In this document: positions 52,201-61,200 of the stretch, piece after piece | How the letters are laid out: each line of letters opens with the position of its first letter | Numbering within the stretch: position 1 is the stretch's first letter | Assembly: GCF_964355755.1 (NCBI RefSeq) | Contig: NC_092670.1 | Span: 14,259,201 to 14,323,200, forward strand | DNA: 64,000 nucleotides | DNA from: Antedon mediterranea | Taxonomy: Eukaryota; Echinodermata; Crinoidea; Comatulida; Antedonidae | Direction: 5' to 3' | Position numbers and translations under genes: made by a program | The notes under the pieces: model-generated | The model's input: only the letters and a program-made list of their open reading frames with translations | Database searches by the model: none | Told to the model about the DNA's origin: nothing

Positions 52201-55200
52201 TAACTATGAACCCTATACACTGTTTGATATTGGAACAACTCTAGTAATGTACACATCAACAGATACATCAGATAATGGCGAAACTTGCACGTTTAATGTA
52301 ACTGTTATTGGTAAGTTTACTTTTATATGACAAAATACATTAACACAAATACTAAAATATATAGAAAGTTAAAAGTTCCTTTGTGGTATTTATTATTTTA
52401 TTGTAGATAATGAAGATCCAGTATTTGATTGTCCTGACAACATTATGGTATATACAGATGAGTCACAATATTATTCAACTGTGTATTGGAATGTGTCAGT
52501 TACTGATAATTCAGGTAATGTTACATATAATTGTACAAGTGAATCTGGTGACCAGTTTGATGCTGTTTGGCCAATAATACAACAAAACGTAAGCTGTATG
52601 ACACAGGATCCATCAGGAAATGACGCATCTTGCTTTTTCACCGTAACGGTCGATGGTGAGTATATCATGATTGTGAAGATTGTCTTTTACAATTCAATTC
52701 TACAATGTTAAATCAAAATACAAAGACAACAAATAATTGTTTTCAATATTAATCTATAAGTTTAGTAAAAAATGTTGTCACGGTGTATTTAGTTAGTGTT
52801 CTATAGATTTTACAAAATCTTGTTTTAGAAATATTATTACATTAATATTATTAACTTGTCACTCTGTTATTTACAGAGTAAGTATCAGTCAGCAATAAAT
52901 TGATTGGTTTACAATTTGGGAATTGTCAATAATTCTGTTTTTCTTATAGATAATGAGAATCCAAATATAACATGTCCCAGTGATTTCAATGTGACAACAA
53001 ACAATGGACAACCAACAGCTTGGATTCAATGGGATGTTGAATACACAGACAACACAGAATCTTTATATAATCTCAGCCTAACAGGATCAGGTTTAGATTA
53101 TAATCCATCTGGTGAAAACTTTCCTATTGGAACAACAACACTTAAGTATATAGTAACTGATGCATTTGGAAACACTGATAGCTGTACATTTGATGTCACT
53201 GTGCGAGGTTAATACAAAATGATTTGGTTTTCAACTTTTATTTCTTCTGATTATCCTATGCTTAACATATCAGCCTGTTAATGTCTGCAATATTTCTAAA
53301 TGTTAATATTGTTGCATTTTTAACCCAAAAATAAATCTAAATTAAATCTAGATATCCCATAATAGTGATGATTTATTTTGAGAAATGTACACTGTTTAGG
53401 TTTTCAAAAAAAGAAAACTGGAAAATTGTTGAACTTGAGTATAAATTATTTTAATAAATTGTCTCAGCACAAATATAAAATCTGTAACAACATCAGGGAA
53501 ACTTGAAACTAATTATTTAATTCCAAACTATGTAAAATAGTGTATTTGATGAAATTGTTTTTTTCTTTTATTCTTAATGAACAGACGAAGAAGCTCCATA
53601 TATAGCTGGTTGTCCAATGGACATTGTTTTGAACACTACAAGTATGTTATCACATGCTAATGCTACTTGGATGACTCCAAATGCTACAGATAATTCAGGC
53701 AATGTTACCTTAGTCGCTACACATTACCCTGGTGATGGCTTTGCAGCAACAATAACTCAGGTTACTTACACAGCAACTGATCCGTATGGAAACAAAGAAA
53801 TCTGTACATTCAATGTTACTGTAATCGGTAAGTAATGTTTAAATGTATAACAAACATATACTTAAAATTACCTTAGCAGTGCATGTAATTAACCATGTTT
53901 TATGCACACTGTACATATTAACCCCTTATTTCAAAATATGAATAATTGTATTTTTTCAATTATTTACACAGATACAGAGTCTCCTACTTTGGACTGTGTG
54001 TCCAATGTGACTGTGTACACTGATTTAAATTCAGCAACAGCTAACGTATCTTGGCCAATACCAGAAACAACAGACAACAGTGGGTTAGAACCTACATTAA
54101 CCTCTAACTATGAACCATATACACTGTTTGATATTGGAACAACTCTAGTAATGTACACATCAACAGATACATCAGATAATGAAGAAACTTGCACGTTTAA
54201 TGTAACTGTAATTGGTAAGTTAACTTTATATGACAAAATACATTAACAAAAATACTAAAATATATAGAAAGTTAAAAGTTCCTTTGTGGTATTTCTTATT
54301 TTATTGTAGATAATGAAGATCCAGTATTTGATTGTCCTGACAACATTATGGTATATACAGATGAGTCACAATATTATTCCACTGTGTATTGGAATGTGTC
54401 AGTTACTGATAATTCAGGAAATTTTACTTATAATTGTACAAGTGAATCTGGTAACCAGTTTGATGCTGTTTGGCCAATTATACAACAAAATGTAAGCTGT
54501 ATGGCACAGGATCCATCTGAAAATGACGCATCTTGCTTTTTCACCGTAACAGTTGACGGTGAGTATATCATGATTGTGAAGAGTATCTAACACACAAATA
54601 TGTTTTTACAATTAAAGTCTACAATGCTAAATCAAAACACAAAGACAATAAATAATTGTTTTAAATATTAAAGATGTATTGTCCCTTTGACTAATCCAAA
54701 AAAAAAAAAAAATATTTCGAAAAAAAGTCGGTCATTTTGAAGTATCATAATAGTTATTAACTTTCACCAAAAATTAGTCGGAAAAAAAAATATATAAAAA
54801 ATATAGACGTTTTTTTGTTCCAAAAATAACTTTGACTTCCAGTCAAAGTTTTCGATCAAAACATATCTCATAATGCAACGCTCTTGTTTGGCTACTCTGT
54901 ATGCATAATCATAAAACTTCCTCACGATCTGTGTGAAAACACCTTCTCAACTGTGACGAATTGTAAACAATCCTAATTAGCATCATGCATAATGCATACT
55001 CGTGGTTTGAAATCTTTGTTTACTTTCGCTCGCGACGATTTTCCAGACGAAATATAATCAAATTTATTTACCTGTTAATTACGTAAACTTGTTGTTTTTG
55101 GCTCAACTTTAATATTACTTTGATATGGCCAATTTAAATTTAGAATATATTTTTTTTCATTTTTTGTGTTTCAAGGGACAATACATCTTTAACCTATAAG

Positions 55201-58200
55201 TTCAGTAAAAATGTTATCATGGTATATTTAATTATTGTTGTATATATTTTACAAAATCTTATCTTAAAAATGTTATTAAATTGATATTATTAGATTGTCA
55301 CTGTCAATAAATTGATTTGTTTAAAATATAGGTTGTCAATAATTCTGTTTTTCTTATAGATAATGAGAATCCAAATATAACTTGTCCCAGTGACTTCAAT
55401 GTTACAACAAGCAATGGAAAACCAACAGCTTGGATTCGATGGGATGTTGAATACACAGACAACACAGAATCTTTATATGATCTCAGTCTAACAGGATCAG
55501 GTTCAAGTTATAATCAATCTGGTGATAACTTTCCCATTGGAACAACAACACTGAAGTATATAGTAACTGATGCATTTGGAAACATTGATAGCTGCACATT
55601 TGATGTCATTGTACGAGGTGAATCCAAAATGAGTTTATTATATTTTTTTTGTAACTTTTATAACCATTTTATTATTCAGGAAGCTTTGTTGTGTAATCAT
55701 ACACACTGTTTACTGCATTGACTGCTTCAAAAACTTCAACATTGAACACAAAAGATATATCCTACATTTTAGCAGTAAAAAATATAGTTTAATTCAATTC
55801 AATAAACTTTATTGTCAAACTCATGAATGGCTTGAAACTTTGGCTGAAAGTACACAAATTAAAATTGTCTAAAAACATTGTCGCACAAACAGTAATAAAA
55901 AGTATAAAATCACATAAAACTGAGAACAAGATGGTATATAAAATAGTTAAAAGAGGACATAAAAAGTATAAATCGAGGTAAAAGTACAGCTAAAATACTT
56001 ATAGCGGTTATCGTTTCCACATTAAATTAAAATGCCTCATAGCAGATGGGAGAAAGGATCTACGTAGACGTTCAGTGTTCCAGCGAGGATATGTAATGCG
56101 CCCAGACCGGCTTAACGTAGTGTACTAGTTAAGGGGGTGGCTAACATCTGACATAATAACTTTAAGTTTATTTATAAGTGCGTTGTTAACAACTTCATCT
56201 GATTTCTTAATATCGTTTCCTATTATCTTTTTGGCAGATTTACTTTTATTCTTTGTCTTTCATGCTGGTTTAAATTGTTGAACCAAACTATTGCATTAAA
56301 ACTTAAAACAGATAAAATAAAAGATTCATAAAATAAACTCAAGATCCTATTGCACACATGAAATTTCTTCAATCTTCTCAGAAGGTACAGTCGTTTATAA
56401 CAATTTGTGATAACTAACTTAGTTAGTGTTTTCCTTCCAATTAAGTTTATCATCGATTACTGTGCCTAGATACTTAAAGTTACTAACAACTTCCACTTCA
56501 TTGTTTAATATACATAACTTATCATGTAATAATATAAGTAGTTCTTTGATAGTAAACCAATAAAACTTACGTTGGCAAGACAGTTTCGTCTAGCTGTCAG
56601 CTTGACTTCTTCAGTTGCTATGATGCGTTATGGCGCCGATTGGTCTCCTTTCCAGCCACTAGATGATTTTGTTGTGTAGCCTAGGGGACCAGTCGTCGTC
56701 AGAAGCTGATCGTAAATGTGAGATAGTTGGTGCGCGCCTTCGTCTCTATTCATCTTTGTATTTTTATTTTGCTTTCTTATGCTGATGCTTTCTTTAATTT
56801 TACGTTTAAGCCAAACTTGTTCTTTGTGTAGTACCTCTATCTTATCCCAGTTAGGTATGTGGTTGTGTGTGGTCATATGGTCCGTGATTGCTGATTTATG
56901 TAAAATGGAGGACGAAACTTTCCGTGATGCACGCGTCTGCATGTTCTGTGTGTTTTCCTCAACATCTTTCTTGTGCTCTTTAATTCTGGTTTTGAGTGCC
57001 CTACCCGTTTCCCCAATGTACACCATCTCACAGTTGGTGCACCCCACTTTGTAGACGACACCACAGGAATCCTCTTTGCATGCTTTATCTTTCGGTCGGA
57101 CGATTAAGTTTTTAATTTTGTTAGATGGTTTAAAGTATGTTCGTATGTTATATTTTTTAAATGTTCTCTTGATTTTCTCTGACAGGCCTTGAATATATGG
57201 GATGGATATCGACCCTCTTATATCTTCTGTTTCGGGTTGTTTGTCCGTTTTTTGTTTATCTAGGTTACGTTGTACCTTTCTAATCGTCCATGTAGGGTAG
57301 TTGCATTGTTTAAGTGAAGTATGTATCATCTCAGTTTTGTTCTGTTTGTCTGGATTATTTGTGATTATCGTGTTACATCTGTGTAGAAGTGTGCGGATAA
57401 CGGATAACTTGTGTTGTAGAGGATGATGTGAGTTAAAGTCCAAGTATTTAACTCACATCATCCTCTACAACACAAGTTATCCGTTATCCGCACACTTCTA
57501 CACAGATGTAACACGATAATCACAAATAATCCAGACAAACAGAACGAAACTGAGATGATACATACTTCACTTAAACAATGCAACTACCCTACATGGACGA
57601 TTAGAAAGGTACAACGTAACCTAGATAAACAAAAAACGGACAAACAACCCGAAACAGAAGATATAAGAGGGTCGATATCCATCCCATTTATTCAAGGCCT
57701 GTCAGAGAAAATCAAGAGAACATTTAAAAAATATAACATACGAACATACTTTAAACCATCTAACAAAATTAAAAACTTAATCGTCCGACCGAAAGATAAA
57801 GCATGCAAAGAGGATTCCTGTGGTGTCGTCTACAAAGTGGGGTGCACCAACTGTGAGATGGTGTACATTGGGGAAACGGGTAGGGCACTCAAAACCAGAA
57901 TTAAAGAGCACAAGAAAGATGTTGAGGAAAACACACAGAACATGCAGACGCGTGCATCACGGAAAGTTTCGTCCTCCATTTTACATAAATCAGCAATCAC
58001 GGACCATATGACCACACACAACCACATACCTAACTGGGATAAGATAGAGGTACTACACAAAGAACAAGTTTGGCTTAAACGTAAAATTAAAGAAAGCATC
58101 TGCATAAGAAAGCAAAATAAAAATACAAAGATGAATAGAGACGAAGGCGCGCACCAACTATCTCACATTTACGATCAGCTTCTGACGACGACTGGTCCCC

Positions 58201-61200
58201 TAGGCTACACAACAAAATCATCTAGTGGCTGGAAAGGAGACCAATCGGCGCCATAACGCATCATAGCAACTGAAGAAGTCAAGCTGACAGCCAGCTAGAC
58301 GAAACTGTCTTGCCAACGTAAGTTTTATTGGTTTACTATCAAAGAACTACTTATATTATTATACGAATCGAAACCAGAAGAAATGTTTTCATAACTTATC
58401 ATGTGTTTTGTTACCTTTTCTAAAAGTAATGAACATTTCTTTAGTCTTGTTAACATTTAATTTTAGATAGTTATTAGAACACCAAGTAGAAAAATAACTA
58501 GACCGGTGTCATCAGCGTATTTCACAGTAAAGCATTTGGTTAAACCTAGATCATCTGAACATTTAAAATCATTTGTATATAAAGAGAATAAAATAGGAGA
58601 TAAAACACAACCTTGTGGTGCACCAGTATTGCACATAAGTTGCATAGACGAATTTTTCCCTATCTTTTAAAAAATCATTGATCCATAAAATAGTAGCTGG
58701 ATTTATATCCAAGACATACATTTTCTCCATTAAAATATGAGGTTGCAAAGTGTTAAAAGCGGATGAAAAATCCAAGAATAAAACTCTAGCATACAAATTG
58801 TTATGTAATAAAGTTGTAACTGTATCTTCTACCCCCCTTTTGGAACGGTAGGCAAATTGACAGGGATCCAAAAGACTCTCAGTCTCACTTAAAATCTCAT
58901 TCTTAATTAATTTTTCAAAACATTTCATAGGTACAGCAGTTATGGCAATGGACGTCCTATAGTCATTTAGAGCTTCAGGTTTATTATTCTTTGACAAGGG
59001 GTGAATTGATGATTTTTTACAGATTCTAGTTAGTGCAGTAACTTCAGTAAAACAATTTTACATGGTCCCTTATTATATGATAGTAGGTTTTCTAATAATT
59101 GTAGTTACGTTTTGTTTGCTTATCTAGATACTGAAGCGCCAATGTTAACTTGTCCAGATGACATTGTAAACACGACTGTGATTGGTGAGGAGTACGGTAT
59201 TGCCAATTGGGTGGAGCCAGAAATTACAGACAACTCCGGCATTATTTACCTCAACATGTCAAATTTCATTTCTGGTGATCAATTCTACCCAGGCAACACA
59301 ACTGTTTATTATTATGCTGAGGATCCATCTGGAAACTATGTTAACTGTAGCTTTATTGTCACAATTGATGGTAAGGTTTTAAAATATCTACAACATTAGA
59401 CACATTGTTGATATAATCCTTAAATGTCACTTAAAATACTGTAGAGAACACCCATGTAGGGCACACCTTCAGGACAAATTCTCTTGAATAGGGGTTGTAG
59501 CATTACAATGTCCCCTTGTTTGTTGCTGAATGTTGGTGTGCCAGAAGAAGGCTCTACTGTTTTATAGTACAGATAACATTAACATTATATATAGCACACC
59601 TTTCTATGATATACTGTCACAGCATTGTTTAAACGGATTATTGTCATCACAATTTTGAATGATACTCAGCAAATTCTTCCAGATTCTTGGTTCTGCTACG
59701 TAAAATGCGTGGTCAGCAAATTGTTATTTGTCTGCTTGAACTGCCAGCTACAATAACAATCTATTTTATTTGAGTGGAGATGTGGCTTGGTGGTTATGGT
59801 GCTTGGCTACCACTCCAAGGGTCCTGGGTTCAAATCCCATCACATGTCAGGATTTTTTCTAAGGACAAAATTACAACTTCACTCCCAAAGACTTTGTTTA
59901 TGTAGAGCATCTTGTGTATATGTTTGTCTTGTGAACCTCTGAGGGTCCCTAATGATCAGCTGTTGCTGGATGGATCATCCTCATTAAATATGGTTTGAAT
60001 GAATGAAATGAATGAATAGATGCACAGCGTATTATTTGGAAAGACATTTTAAGAATAATTTCTCAATCAGCGTAGGTTTATATCTTTCCATAGGTTATAT
60101 TGAGATCAAACAATCCTTATACCTTATTATTATCATTCAATTTGAAGGTTGAATATGACATTTTAAAATATGTTTTTTTTTTGCTCCTAGATTTCCAGAT
60201 ACCAATCTTTGACCCATGTCCTGCTAATATTGATGTGAACACAGATCCAACGCTTCCGTATGCTGTAGTCAATTGGACCATTGCTGTAGATGATAACGTC
60301 GGTATTGTTACACTAGAAAGCAACTATTACCCTCTTGATAAATTTAATATTACAGTTACGGAAGTAATATATGTTGCAACAGACACTGACAACAATCAAG
60401 CAGAGTGTAAATTTAATATTACAGTTACAGGTAACACTCATTTTGTGTAAATTCTTTGCATAAAAAAATAAACGTGTATTCAAATTGCTTACATACCTGT
60501 CAAGCCTAGAGTAAAGTACTAACAACTTTGTTGCTTGTGGTATTTGCACATCACAACGTGAAGCAGCCTATACTGATAACGATACTAGATACTTTACTCT
60601 TAATTCCTTATTCTTCAGATGGGACATTAAGCTGTTTGTCAGAAAGCTGTAAGGCTCTGTAAAAGTTGGATAACAACAAAAACTAACTCCGCCATTAATT
60701 TTTCTGCATGTGTTAATTATATTTTTTTACTGCGTGGCAGCTATTCATATTCTGGACAGCAATTTGACCTCCTGAGATGCTTTATTGCTTTTCAGATCCG
60801 AAAGGTTATTGTTTGTCTACAAAACATTGGCCTAAGACGACCTAGGCTAAATTTACGGCTTTTACTCTCTGCGGGTGAAATCAATTAAGACGATTGTACA
60901 CTGCATGGTCCGTGGGTGTTCTAATATAGAAATTCAGTTTGTTTCTTTATTTCTAGTTTATATTAATATACCATTTGAGCATGTAGCTAAAACGGTCTTC
61001 AGAATCATTCACAATTTAATTTCTTTGCTTTTTATTTTAAAGATAACGAAATACCAATCATTGATGGATGTCCTGACGATGTTACAATAAACACAACAAG
61101 TGGTTTATCAACAGGCGTGTACACCTGGCCTCAGGTGAATGCTACGGATAACTCTGGTTCTGTTAATTTGTTTGGTCCTCAACCACCGGGCAACACTTTC

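Larger units (their letters stand above)
56528..58389. mobile_element. Head-to-head inverted pair of Penelope-like elements with 15-bp target duplication
   Basis: Two arms, 56528-57437 and 57447-58361, are near-perfect reverse complements around a 9-base centre. The whole is flanked by an exact 15-base duplication, CATAACTTATCATGT, at 56513-56527 and 58390-58404. Deleting the pair restores a continuous LINE. Each arm keeps only the 3' part of the element: the endonuclease end of the protein and a terminal block with CTGAAGA, AGTC...GAC and GAAAC that resembles the hammerhead core of Penelope terminal repeats. Confidence 0.93.
55785..59065 (-). mobile_element. Rex1-like LINE, interrupted by an inverted Penelope pair
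   Basis: Read on the minus strand from about 59030: SKNNKPEALNDYRTS, LDFSSAFNTLQPHILMEKM, then after a frameshift NTGAPQGCVLSPILFSLYTN and the YADD box (VKYADDTGLV), followed by NNYLKLNVNKTKEM. The reading resumes left of the Penelope insertion with NFKYLGTVIDDKLNW and LYLLRRLKKFHVC. The 3' end is AATAAAGTTTATTGAATTGA with a simple-repeat tail near 55790. Motif order and tail resemble the Rex1/CR1 group. It is 5'-truncated, broken by frameshifts and in antisense orientation within HYR intron 47. Confidence 0.88.

Noticed and set aside
56779-57054. Plus-strand frame, and its mirror at 57830-58105
   Set aside because: Both are antisense shadows of the Penelope endonuclease frame.
59765-59850. 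Functional tRNA gene
   Set aside because: A- and B-boxes are good but the cloverleaf is incomplete and a SINE body and tail follow.
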